27,105 nt of DNA from Chara braunii (lineage: Eukaryota > Streptophyta > Charophyceae > Charales > Characeae): the NCBI GenBank assembly GCA_003427395.1, contig BFEA01000267.1, positions 587,379 through 614,483 of the forward strand, given 5' to 3'. Below, one piece after another: positions 1 to 7,489 of the stretch (the first letter of the stretch is position 1; each line of letters opens with the position of its first letter). The position numbers and the translations under genes are program-made. The notes below the pieces were generated by a model. The model ran no database searches, had not been told where the DNA came from, and saw nothing but the letters and a program-made list of their open reading frames with translations.

Positions 1-59
1 AAAAAAAAAAAAAAAAAAAATTATTATTATTATTATTATTATTATTATTTTTTTTTTTT
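1..59. repeat. poly(A), (TTA)n, poly(T) simple repeat
   Basis: About 20 A residues, then roughly nine TTA triplets, then a T run. On the minus strand this reads as a (TAA)n tract like the tails of the SINE-like copies near 12.4 and 12.8 kb, so it may be the tail of a minus-strand retroposon lying outside the window. Confidence 0.9.
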
Positions 60-61
60 AA

Positions 62-123
62 ATCTGGTCTCAACCATAGACCAGATACATGCAGGTGGTC
101 CGGCGTTTTGGGAACGCCGGACC
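62..123. repeat. Two adjacent perfect hairpins
   Basis: ATCTGGTCT at 62-70 is the exact reverse complement of 78-86 (7-nt loop). GGTCCGGCGTT at 97-107 is the exact reverse complement of 113-123 (5-nt loop). They lie 10 nt apart, next to the simple repeat. Function unknown; they may be the terminal structure of a small mobile element. Confidence 0.8.
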
Positions 124-1097
124 CTCAGGAGCAAAAAATTCCGACCGGATTTTGGCAAAAAAAGTCAGTTTTGATTTCGTTCAAAAAATATAATATGTCC
201 GTTTTGACGAAATGCTTGTTCATTCTCCTTTTGCCGACCGGCGCCATGCAAGCAAGCTCCCTCCTCCTTCCTCCCTGAGTCCCTGTGCCCCTCTCGACGC
301 CTCCCTTCACGCGCACATGCTTTCTCACTCCCTTCCCCTGTAACTGCTTTTCCCTCTCCTTCCCAGCGCGCACTCTTTTTCTCTTTCTTGATTATCTGAA
401 TCTTGGACCCGTTTCGCGCTATCCTTCACACTACTCATCTTCCCACTCTAAGATTCGCGCTAAAAAACCCAGTCGATCCTCTCTCCCCATCTAGCCAAGG
501 AGAAGCGCCATGTAAATTCTTACTGCGCGACGATTCTGATTGGCTGGGATCGAGTTGAGAGGGATCAATATGGCTTTCGACGGGCGATTACTCTCAACTT
601 CGTAAGCCCTCCTTTACCCTCCTCTACCTCACTCTTCATCCTTCCCGCGTCGCTCTCCCTTCTCGCAACTATAAATTCCGTCAGCGCCCCCGCAAATCTC
701 TCTCTCAACTCGTCATCCAGCTTCCGGGAAGCAGTGGCTAGATGATAAGTGTATAGGGCGAGTCGGACAGTCCTGATGAGCCGATTGTAGACTGGTTGGC
801 TGTGCGCTAGATCGCCGCGACGAACTGTGGGATCCGGGCAAGCCACGTCGAGGCTAGAGTAGCGGGGTGACGATCGCAGTATTGGATGGTGACACGCGAC
901 GGTCGGGATCGTCGGTGCACGAATGAAGATGAGTGATTTGAGTTGAGTGGATGATTGGCCCGGGGCCATGTTGGAATTTGACGGCGAGTACGCCCCCTTG
1001 TTGCGAATCCATTCTTCGGTGTGAGCTCACAACGGTAAAGTCGGACCCTCTCTTGCATTCCCAGTGTGTTCTCTCCCTCCTTGCGTGATATTCTCGC

Positions 1098-1098
<1 letters not shown>
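124..1098. other. No recognisable gene
   Basis: I see only short open frames with no recognisable domain on either strand. The plus strand is rich in pyrimidines at 260-500 (CCTCC, TTCCC runs), as in a leader or promoter-proximal region, but I found no convincing TATA box or coding exon. A minus-strand open frame at 565-969 (134 codons) has no motif I can name. Confidence 0.5.
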
Positions 1099-1144
<46 letters not shown>

Positions 1145-1145
1145 A
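1099..1145. repeat. (TC)n microsatellite
   Basis: Almost pure TC dinucleotides, interrupted once by TTT. The same microsatellite recurs at 11002-11033. Confidence 0.95.
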
Positions 1146-1426
1146 CTCCTTCTCTTCTCTCACTGATGTTAATAATCGTGTATGAGAATCGATCTTTCGG
1201 TTTGTGATGGAATAAGCACTTGCGAATATATGCTCGGAAGAACTTCTTCCGGAACTCTTCCATTAGTTTCCTGGGTAATCCCCATACTTGCTGAGATTTG
1301 ATCACCTTGTCTTGTGAACGGTGGATGCGTGTGTAACAACCATCAAAAGGGATTGTGATTACTTGTTTTTGGCACAATAGGGAAGGAGCATTGCATGACG
1401 GCCGCCTTTCGCACCTTCCACAGTGA

Positions 1427-1657
1427 ATGTATGCACACGGGCACGAAACTCGTTTTGATTATGACACTATCCGACGAGTCGATTACAGAGGCAATGCTGT
1501 TGGGATTCTGTTCGAGGATGCAAGGGTGTTTGGATCCGTTGATGTTGTGATTCGGGACACACTGCATATGCCATCTGCCTTATACTGCGCAACACATGCA
1601 GCATACCCTCGTAAAATAATGAGGGATTTCAAAACCACGTGCGACCGATACACGTAA
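1427..1657 (+). CDS. Short hypothetical open frame, 76 aa
   Basis: An ATG-started frame of 76 codons ending in TAA. The product is mixed in composition (DYDTIRR, VVIRDTLHMP), without low-complexity bias, signal peptide or membrane segment, and I do not recognise it. The first ATG is simply the first in frame; no promoter is visible nearby. A pyrimidine-rich stretch (1689-1740) follows the stop. It could be one exon of a larger gene or chance coding in moderately GC-rich DNA. The absence of ambiguous bases here suggests low-copy sequence. Evidence for a real gene is weak. Confidence 0.2.
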   Translation: MYAHGHETRFDYDTIRRVDYRGNAVGILFEDARVFGSVDVVIRDTLHMPSALYCATHAAYPRKIMRDFKTTCDRYT

Positions 1658-2796
1658 TAGTGGCCGCACCCCACCATACACGAGTTTTTGTCTCTCCCTC
1701 TCTCTCTGAAATTTCCTTCCCTTCTTCATTTCCTTCTTGGATTTTTTTTGACGCTGTCTTTTTGGTTGATCGATAAAGTTATGTATTTCTAGGCTCTGGA
1801 TTTACGATGAATGATTGAGGATATATTTTTTGGCGCCTGATTGATTGCCATGTGGACTGACGGGCTCAACCCGACTAGGCACCGGTCTCCGGTATCCCCA
1901 CCTCGCCCCTTCCCGCATAACGAGGAAAGGACGCGTGCGTGTGAGTGGGACGTACGAGAAGCCGTCGCAAAGATCGGTGGGCGATATTAGTTCCCTCCTG
2001 AAAATCGGTGTTCTGGGTTTGTCGCCGCTGGGTTTGACATTATCGATACACATTTTCCGCCGTACTCGTTACTATAACCATTCAACGAGTTGATCGTCGT
2101 CCCGTGGTCGGCAGTAGCACCTCATTGGCCCAACACTCTGTGTAGTGATTGCCAACGCTTCGATCACTACCGATCAAAGGGATTCCATTACCGCCTCGGA
2201 GCGCGGAATGAGGACGAGCACAAGGAAAGGGCCACGCGATTAAGGTCGTCCACGTCAGATTCGGAATTGTGCAGCGTGTGGCGTCGGGAGCTAGTCCAAA
2301 AGCGGGATACTAAGCACGTGCCCACTCCCTTTCACCCCAAACGAAGAGTCGTGGCTCGGTGGGAGGTCCGACAGTATTTCCAGGACGGAATTCAAACTTC
2401 CCCTCGTCACGAATCCCGCACGCTGTCGGAAGACGATGCGGCGCAGCGACAGAAGTTGACTCGTCGCAGTCAACCTCCGCACTGCGTCAAAACTGCGCCT
2501 AGGGACGTCCACAGTCATGGTAAACTTGACCCTAACATATCAGTTAGATTTCCCATGGGCCGAAACCGAGGGAAAGACGGCGTGGAGGTACGGTCCTCCG
2601 GAGAACTGATCGTCCCCGTTGGACTGGACCGTCGCGACCGCAAGGGGCCAATTAGTGGGGTCCGGTCCAAATGGCACTCGAAACGGACTAAGGGTTAGTG
2701 AGATAATCAACTTTGACCGACCGCCTGGCCAGAAAAGGGACGACCCTAAACAGTCATATAGATGAACAGCCAGGCCCTAGTAATTAAGATAGGGTC
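1658..2796. other. No recognisable gene; long frame without ATG
   Basis: The plus strand is open over 2090-2698 (about 200 codons), but it opens with TTG. Its only in-frame ATG lies close to the 3' end, and the product (rich in R, S, K, H) matches nothing I know. It could be an exon or a decayed gene. Nothing else is supported in this stretch. Confidence 0.4.
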
Positions 2797-3312
2797 ACGT
2801 GCTATTTTTTTGGCACGGGACTGACTGTTCGTTTCCCGAAAACGGGCCTGCACCAGCCCCGTGCTAAAATTAGCACAGTCCCACGCTATTTTTAGCGTGG
2901 GACTGACTGTTCGTCTANCCCGTGCTAAAATTAGCACAGTCCCACGCTATTTTTAGCGTGGGACTGACTGTTCGTCTATTGGGGACTGGGCCTGCGCCAG
3001 TTCCGTGCTAAAATTAGCACACTCCCACGCTATTTTTACTGTTCGTCTACCGGGGACTGGGCCTGCGCCAGTCCCGTGCTAAAATTAGCACAGTCCCACG
3101 CTATTTTTAGCGTGGGANTCCCACGCTATTTTTACTGTTCGTCTACCGGGGACTGGGCCTGCGCCAGTCCCGTGCTAAAATTAGCACAGTCCCACGCTAT
3201 TTTTAGCGTGGGATTGATTGTTCGTCTTCCGGGTACTGGGCCTGCGCCAGTCCCGTGCTAAAATTAGCACAGTCACAACCTATTTTTAGTGTGGGAATGA
3301 CTGTTCGTCTGC
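2797..3312. repeat. Tandem array of a triple-hairpin unit
   Basis: About six to seven copies of a unit of up to about 95 bp. A full unit contains three successive inverted repeats: GGGACTGG/CCAGTCCC (7-nt loop), GTGCTAA/TTAGCAC (2-nt loop), and CAGTCCCACGCTA/TAGCGTGGGACTG (13-bp perfect stem, TTTT loop). A spacer resembling ACTGTTCGTCTACCG joins units. Several copies are internally deleted, losing the right arm of the third hairpin or the whole first hairpin. The first copy (2797-2835) is diverged. The array ends about 120 bp before a TATA box, a position that would suit U3 repeats of an LTR or a promoter-proximal satellite. Ambiguous bases at 2918 and 3118 fall exactly at junctions of truncated units. 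Confidence 0.9.
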
Positions 3313-3428
3313 TAGGACTGACCGTGCATATCCCAAGGTCGAGACTGCTGCTATTTTTAGCTCAGGCCCGATCTAAAGTTTGACCACAGCCCCGACCATG
3401 GGACTGCAGCACTCAGCCCCGATCGCTT

Positions 3429-3454
3429 GGCCTCTCCATTATAAAAGAGAGGCC
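3429..3454 (+). promoter_or_regulatory. TATA box inside a hairpin loop
   Basis: TATAAAAG begins at about 3440. It lies in the 10-nt loop and stem edge of a perfect 8-bp inverted repeat, GGCCTCTC (3429-3436) with GAGAGGCC (3447-3454). Transcription would be expected to start near 3470. The arrangement (repeat array upstream, TATA, then long leader-like repeats) resembles the U3/R boundary of an LTR or a satellite promoter. No coding gene follows within 2 kb. Confidence 0.45.
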
Positions 3455-3497
3455 ACGTCACCCAACAACACAGATCAGATCAGGCAGACTGAGAGGA

Positions 3498-3591
3498 CGC
3501 TCACTTGCGGAATGCAGCAATGCTGGCAGAACAGCAAGTGCGTGAGAGAGCCCTCACTTGCGGGAACGCTGCAGCATTGGCAGAACGGCAA
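3498..3591 (+). repeat. Two-copy imperfect direct repeat
   Basis: Two adjacent copies of about 45-50 bp, each beginning CTCACTTGCGG and ending in a GGCAGAACnGCAAG block. They lie in the presumed transcribed leader after the TATA box. The 106-codon plus frame over 3380-3700 is produced by this repeat and an arginine-rich tail and is not convincing as a gene. Confidence 0.7.
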
Positions 3592-3770
3592 GGAGCGGAA
3601 GCCACGAGCCAAAGAGCAGCGACGCACCAGCAGGAGCATGAGGGGAGCTCGGAGCAGTAGGCAAGAGAGTCGAGCAGGAGGCAAGCAAGGGAAGAGGTAA
3701 GGAAAGAGAGGGGCAAGACTAGCTGGGAAAGGAGTCTGGAGTTCACCTAGTCGCCTATCCCATACGGCCG

Positions 3771-3862
3771 TTCTCCTTTCTGCCCCTCACTTCCCCTTTC
3801 TCTTCCCTTCTCTTCTCCTCTCTTCTCTCCTCTTCTCCCCTCTTCTCTTCTCTCTCTCTCAC
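3771..3862 (+). repeat. Polypyrimidine tract
   Basis: About 90 nt of nearly uninterrupted C and T (TTCTCC, CCCTTCTC). On the minus strand it is a polypurine tract. Confidence 0.85.
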
Positions 3863-3889
3863 TGCCTCCATTCCTTTTCACTCACCTTT

Positions 3890-4350
3890 CATGGGTTGTG
3901 TGCACGCCGTATCTGATCCGTGCGCACCATGCCTGAGCACTGTATCTGATGATTGGCCATAAACTGTGCGCTCACGCGCTGTATCTGAGGGTTGACCTTG
4001 AGCCGAGCACTGACGAGCACTGTATCCAATGGTTGGCCATGAACTACGCGCTCACGCGATGTAACTGACGGTTGACTCTGAGCCGTGCGCCGACACGCGC
4101 TGTACCTGATGTTTGGCCACGGACTGTGCGCCCGTGCGCGCCGTGGGCTGATCTTGGACTGTGCGCCCGTATCTGTGGGCTGATCTTGGACTGTGCGCCC
4201 ATGCGCGCCATATCTGTGGGCTGATCTTGGACTGTGCCCCCATGCGCGCCGTATCTGTGGGCTGATCCTGGACTGTGCGCCCACGCGCACCGTATCTATG
4301 GGCTGATCTTGGACTGTGCGCCCACGCACACTGTATTTCAGGGCTAATTA
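3890..4350. repeat. 41-bp minisatellite, family 1
   Basis: At least four well-conserved 41-bp units at about 4140-4335, each containing GTGCGCCCATGCGCGCC, ATCTGTGGG and CTGATCTTGGACT. More diverged units continue left to about 3890 with GTATCTGA and GGTTGGCC. The long minus-strand frames across it follow from the repeat (a 41-bp period rotates the frame) and are not genes. Confidence 0.85.
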
Positions 4351-4499
4351 GAGAACCTTGCCACGACGAGTCTGAACCAGTGTGCCAACGGGCACTCAAT
4401 CTGTGTACTCTACCTTGATGATTTCTGAGTCAGCACGCAGGTGCGCACTCAATCTGTGAACCTTGTTGTTGATTTTCGGAGCCATGCGCACATCACTTT

Positions 4500-4910
4500 A
4501 TGATCTGTGTGCACAACGAGCAGCAACATCTCAGCTCTAAGTGAAGGCTGAAAGGTGCACTTACCTGTCTGACACAGTTTTTCTATTTTATGTGACCAGC
4601 AATTACCTGGCTGGTCACACACGCAGCAGGGAGCAGCATCTCAGTCCTAAGTGAAGACTGGGTGGTGAACTTAACTGCTGAGTAGAACGCATACTATTTT
4701 GTTTATGTGACCAACTATTTGCTTGGCTGGTCTCACGAGCTTTGTGCGGCGGTTCTCTAGCCCTAAATGAAGGCTAAATGGAGTCCTCAAATGCTAGTCA
4801 CAGCAAAAGCTATTTTATTCACTTTATTATGTGACCCTAAGTGAGAGCTAAGTGGTGCCGTCAGATACCGGGCACAGTGAGAGTTATTTTGAGATCACAC
4901 ACGCTGAGGG
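4500..4910. repeat. Degenerate tandem repeat, about 70-120 bp units
   Basis: Four diverged units, each with CCTAAGTGAAGGCT-like sequence, then CTATTTTnTTTATGTGACC, then a CTGGTCAC element. In the first unit GTGACCAGC (4592-4600) and GCTGGTCAC (4610-4618) form a perfect 9-bp stem. The later units have partly lost it. Confidence 0.7.
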
Positions 4911-4927
4911 TTGTGATGTTGGACTGT

Positions 4928-5088
4928 TGGTAACGCTGGACTGTGGTAAACTGTGCGGTAATGTTGTACTGCAGTAAACCGTGCGGTAATGCTGGACTGC
5001 AGTAAACTCTGGACTGTGTTCAGCGTTCCCACTCAATGCGGTAATGCTGGACTATAGTAAACAGTGGACTGTGATGCGGTAAACTGTG
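4928..5088. repeat. About 28-bp tandem repeat
   Basis: Four to five degenerate copies of GCGGTAATGCTGGACTGCAG followed by TAAAC. One copy is interrupted by about 25 bp of unrelated sequence. Confidence 0.75.
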
Positions 5089-5089
5089 G

Positions 5090-5549
5090 CGCGCCCATGC
5101 GCGCCTAGACCAGATATTGTCATTTAAGTGCACGCCCACGCGCGCCCAGACCAGATATCGTTATTTGAGTGCGCTCTCGTGCGCGCCCGTGCTCGATATT
5201 GCGCGCCCAAGCTTGCCATTGTTGTTAGAGTGCGCGCCCATGCGCGCCCGAGCTTGGCATTGCTGTTAGAGTGCACGCCCATGCGCGCCCAAGCTTGGCA
5301 TTACTGTTAGAGTGCGCGCCCATGCGCGCCCAAGCTTAACATCGCAGTTTGAGTATGCACCCATGCGCGTCGAGACTGGATACCGTTATTTGACTGCGGG
5401 CCCATGTGTGCATGCGCTGGATATTGCTATTTAAGTGCGCACCCGTGTGCGCCCAAACCTAGAACTGTTATTAGAGTGCGCGCCCATGCGTGCCTAGGCT
5501 GGATATTGTCATTTGAGTGCGCGCCCATACACAGTCGCGCCCATGCGTG
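5090..5549. repeat. 41-bp minisatellite, family 2
   Basis: About ten units, the central ones exactly 41 bp, containing GCGCGCCCATGCGCGCCC, AAGCTTGGCATT and TGTTAGAGT. The right end abuts the 3' LTR of the large retrotransposon. It shares the GCGCCCATGCGCGCC core and the 41-bp period with the array at 3890-4350, but the rest of the unit differs. Confidence 0.9.
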
Positions 5550-5715
5550 CCTCTCAGAGCGACCGGAAAGTGAACAGGCTGTCACGCAGGATTTTGAACT
5601 TGATTGCAGTAAATAAAATGAATTAAATAATGCAAATCCCTTCCTGTTGTGTGCGTCTGGCTTCGAGCGAGACCCTTCAATTGCGGTTTTCGCCGGCCCC
5701 CGATCTTAGGAATCT

Positions 5716-5721
5716 TTTATT
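5716..5721 (-). promoter_or_regulatory. Candidate LTR polyadenylation signal
   Basis: AATAAA on the minus strand, conserved in the right LTR at 25487-25492 although flanking bases differ. It lies about 165 nt before the LTR 3' end, a reasonable place for the R region. Motif and position are the only evidence. Confidence 0.3.
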
Positions 5722-6006
5722 TTGATTCGGAACAGCAGAAAATTATACAAATAATAATCATGAAATTATGGGGTGCTATGCATGCATTAAGTATGTCAAT
5801 CTAATTTTGAGAACTATGACAAAACATCCGCGAAGGCAATTATCAAGCAAGGATAATGCAGAAAATAAGACTGACTGACTCGAGCAAGGACATGGTCCAT
5901 TGAATGAGGGAAGAATTAGAACTCATAATAATCTCAGAAAGTACACATGAATGAGCATGGTCTGTACCTCTCAAGAGTCCTCACTCATCCCTCTAGTCAG
6001 TCTCTC

Positions 6007-6204
6007 TCAATCTCTTTTCATTGATCTCCTCTGGTGCCGTGACACACGCCCACGTACAATCTGAGACTGGGGCTTCGTGACAAAAAGCCACCTGTAGCCA
6101 GCGAGCTCTGAACACGACCATCCAAGGCACATGACACGGTAGTCGACCATGGAGCAGAACTCCTCCCACAAGGTAGGCAGTCCATCCACCGAAAAGACTC
6201 CTCG
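6007..6204 (-). pseudogene. In-frame C-terminal continuation of LTR ORF2
   Basis: The frame directly after the TGA that ends LTR ORF2 stays open for about 65 codons and looks like protein: it contains DGLPTLWEEFCSM, YRVMCLGWSCSE and AGYRWLFV and ends in a basic RHQRRSMKRD tail. The right LTR preserves it with about four amino-acid differences in 59 codons. In the left LTR the intervening stop is TGA straight after Leu; in the right LTR the stop is TGA one codon later, after Leu-Ser. The two stops therefore look like independent losses in an originally longer protein of about 230 residues, although stop-codon readthrough is possible. I do not recognise the domain. Confidence 0.5.
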
Positions 6205-6657
6205 TCAAAGGTAGGGGTACTCGGTGGGCTCTTTCAACGCCTCAATGTCGATCACCGCAGGAGAGATATACCTCTTTGCCAGACCAATCACATCCAGCCA
6301 ACTCGTGCCATCAGTGAGAAGCGAAGGGAGTGGAGGCCTAGGATAGTCAGTATAGAGCATAGGCCCGAAGCTGTAGATCAGCGTAGTGCCGCTCTCATCG
6401 AGCTCTCTCTCTCTCTGCTCAAGGTATTCAGTGGCCGAGATCCAGACTGGATCAAAAAGCTCATGAGTCTCCCTGCCCTTCTTCAGGTAAGGCCTCATGT
6501 TGTGGATAGTGCCATCAACAAAACAGGTCTGGACAACGAAGATTGACATATCTCCCTGTCTGAAACCAATGGCACTAACATACCGATGTTTGCATGAGAT
6601 TCGATTGAGGTTGGCCAGTACTAACTCACTGACCGGCGTAGACTGAACTGTGCTCAT
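6205..6657 (-). CDS. LTR ORF2 (left copy), member A of the pre-gag family
   Basis: The frame is open from 6711, but the first ATG gives 150 residues from 6657. It shows the family's central block, SIFVVQTCFVDG then TIHNMRPYLKKG, a charged helix (ATEYLEQRERELDES), and a distal PPLPS block followed by GTSWLDVIGLAKRY with the invariant Trp. The same blocks occur in frames B and C between PBS and gag, and in broken form in D and E. The frame lies in the U3 part of the LTR, so each element carries two copies. Compared with the right LTR it lacks 12 bp within the codons after SCK; the difference keeps the frame. Function unknown. U3-encoded proteins are rare but known (the MMTV superantigen gene lies in its LTR); no relationship is implied. 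Confidence 0.55.
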   Translation of the reverse strand: MSTVQSTPVSELVLANLNRISCKHRYVSAIGFRQGDMSIFVVQTCFVDGTIHNMRPYLKKGRETHELFDPVWISATEYLEQRERELDESGTTLIYSFGPMLYTDYPRPPLPSLLTDGTSWLDVIGLAKRYISPAVIDIEALKEPTEYPYL

Positions 6658-6836
6658 GAATATACTTGCCGGTACAAACTGATCAGATGGTTTTGGAGAA
6701 ATGGTTACCAAATTGACTATTAGAAACTGGTTGCTGAAGACTGATTGCTAGAAACTGATTCCTAATTATTGATTGCTGATTACATGATTGCTAAATGTTC
6801 AAGTATGTGAACTGTCTTTGCACAGAAACAAAACTC

Positions 6837-7109
6837 TCACGGGTGGTTGCCAACGACCCTCTTCGCCTCCTCAACAGTACCCTCAGAAGTCATAATGGCA
6901 CATAATTTCTCATTCCTGTCGTGTAGAAAGTACGTGTACTCGATTCTTGTACGACTTCTCACAAGGGATAGTGCACGTTCCATCATCACAATAGTCTGTT
7001 GGCTGTCCTCCTCGACTGCACTTTCCCTCCAAGTCTCCGCAGTACTCTGATATAGTGAGCAAGAGATTCTAATCGTGTTGTTACTCTCCATACCTAATCG
7101 GACTCTCAT
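6837..7109 (-). CDS. LTR ORF1 (left copy), hypothetical
   Basis: About 90 residues from the first in-frame ATG (7109); the frame is open to 7124. Visible segments are SNNTIRISCSLYQS, an acidic helix (ESAVEEDSQQTIVMMERAL), a basic-aromatic strand (RTRIEYTYFLHDRNEKL) and EGTVEEAKRVVGNHP at the end. I do not recognise it. It lies 5' of LTR ORF2 in element orientation, in the U3 part. The right LTR copy keeps the frame except for one TGG-to-TGA change. It may be an additional divergent member of the pre-gag family, but I could not align it with confidence. Confidence 0.4.
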   Translation of the reverse strand: MRVRLGMESNNTIRISCSLYQSTAETWRESAVEEDSQQTIVMMERALSLVRSRTRIEYTYFLHDRNEKLCAIMTSEGTVEEAKRVVGNHP

Positions 7110-7223
7110 CAAATCAGTTATCACAACTCAGAACGGTTGACTCTTGGATGACTCGGTTATGAAAGGATGGTACTGAATCGACTGCTGAACTGCTGAAGGC
7201 TAGTTGCTCTCCGTTCTAGAAGA

Positions 7224-7342
7224 CTGATTCCTCGTTGTTCCGAAAACTGAATGCCCGCTGTTCCAAAAAAAAACAGATTACTCGCTATTCCGAAAACTGA
7301 ACTCTTGTTGTTCTGAAAGTCTAATTACTTGCTGTTTTCTGA
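7224..7342. repeat. 23-bp tandem repeat in the LTR, five units
   Basis: Units resemble CTGATTCCTCGTTGTTCCGA followed by AAA. Four are 23 bp and the second is lengthened by an A run. The array is also present at the right edge of the window in the other LTR, so it belongs to the LTR. It would lie near the U3 5' end. Confidence 0.7.
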
Positions 7343-7375
7343 ATATTGTTCCTTAAGTATTGCTTTTCAAGACTG

Positions 7376-7489
7376 CGTCTGAATGTTAGATCTGCATGTC
7401 GGGTCTAAATGCTGCGTCTAAATGTTGAATCTCCATGTCGAATCTGAATGCTGAGTCTGAATGTTAGATCTGCATGTCAAGGAATGCTG
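7376..7489. repeat. 39-bp tandem repeat, three units
   Basis: Units of 39, 39 and 36 bp: GTCTGAATGTTAGATCTGCA followed by TGTCGGGTCTAAATGCTGC and variants. It lies just right of the 23-bp array; whether it is inside the LTR cannot be told because the other copy is out of the window. Confidence 0.85.

Larger units (their letters stand above)
5550..7318 (-). repeat. 3' LTR (left copy); right limit uncertain
   Basis: Collinear with 25320-27105, at about 92 percent identity over the first 480 bp and about 95 percent over the adjacent 240 coding bases, by eye. The copy begins at CCTCTCAGAGCGACCGG and lacks the about 20-bp terminus present in the right copy (TGTCGCACTTTTTCAGTCGG); minisatellite sequence stands in its place. 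Similarity still holds at 7318, where the right copy runs out of window, so the LTR extends further. Unlike the right copy, it contains no ambiguous bases. It encodes two open frames. Confidence 0.85.

Noticed and set aside
2090-2698. A 200-codon plus-strand open frame
   Set aside because: It opens with TTG, has no useful in-frame ATG and shows no domain or motif; in GC-rich DNA such a length can occur by chance. Kept only as a remark in the region entry.
2797-3312. CRISPR-like array
   Set aside because: Eukaryotic context, units contiguous without unique spacers, and no cas genes.
3380-3700. A 106-codon plus frame after the TATA box
   Set aside because: It begins before the TATA box and is made of a direct repeat and an Arg/Ser-rich tail; a transcript starting near 3470 would lack its ATG.
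3889-4399. Two long minus-strand frames with repeated WxHSPRSAHRYG-like segments
   Set aside because: They are translations of the 41-bp minisatellite in different frames; the period is not a multiple of three and there is no gene context.
5090-5616. Short plus-strand Cys/Ala/Arg-rich frames
   Set aside because: They are products of the GC-rich 41-bp repeat, not proteins.
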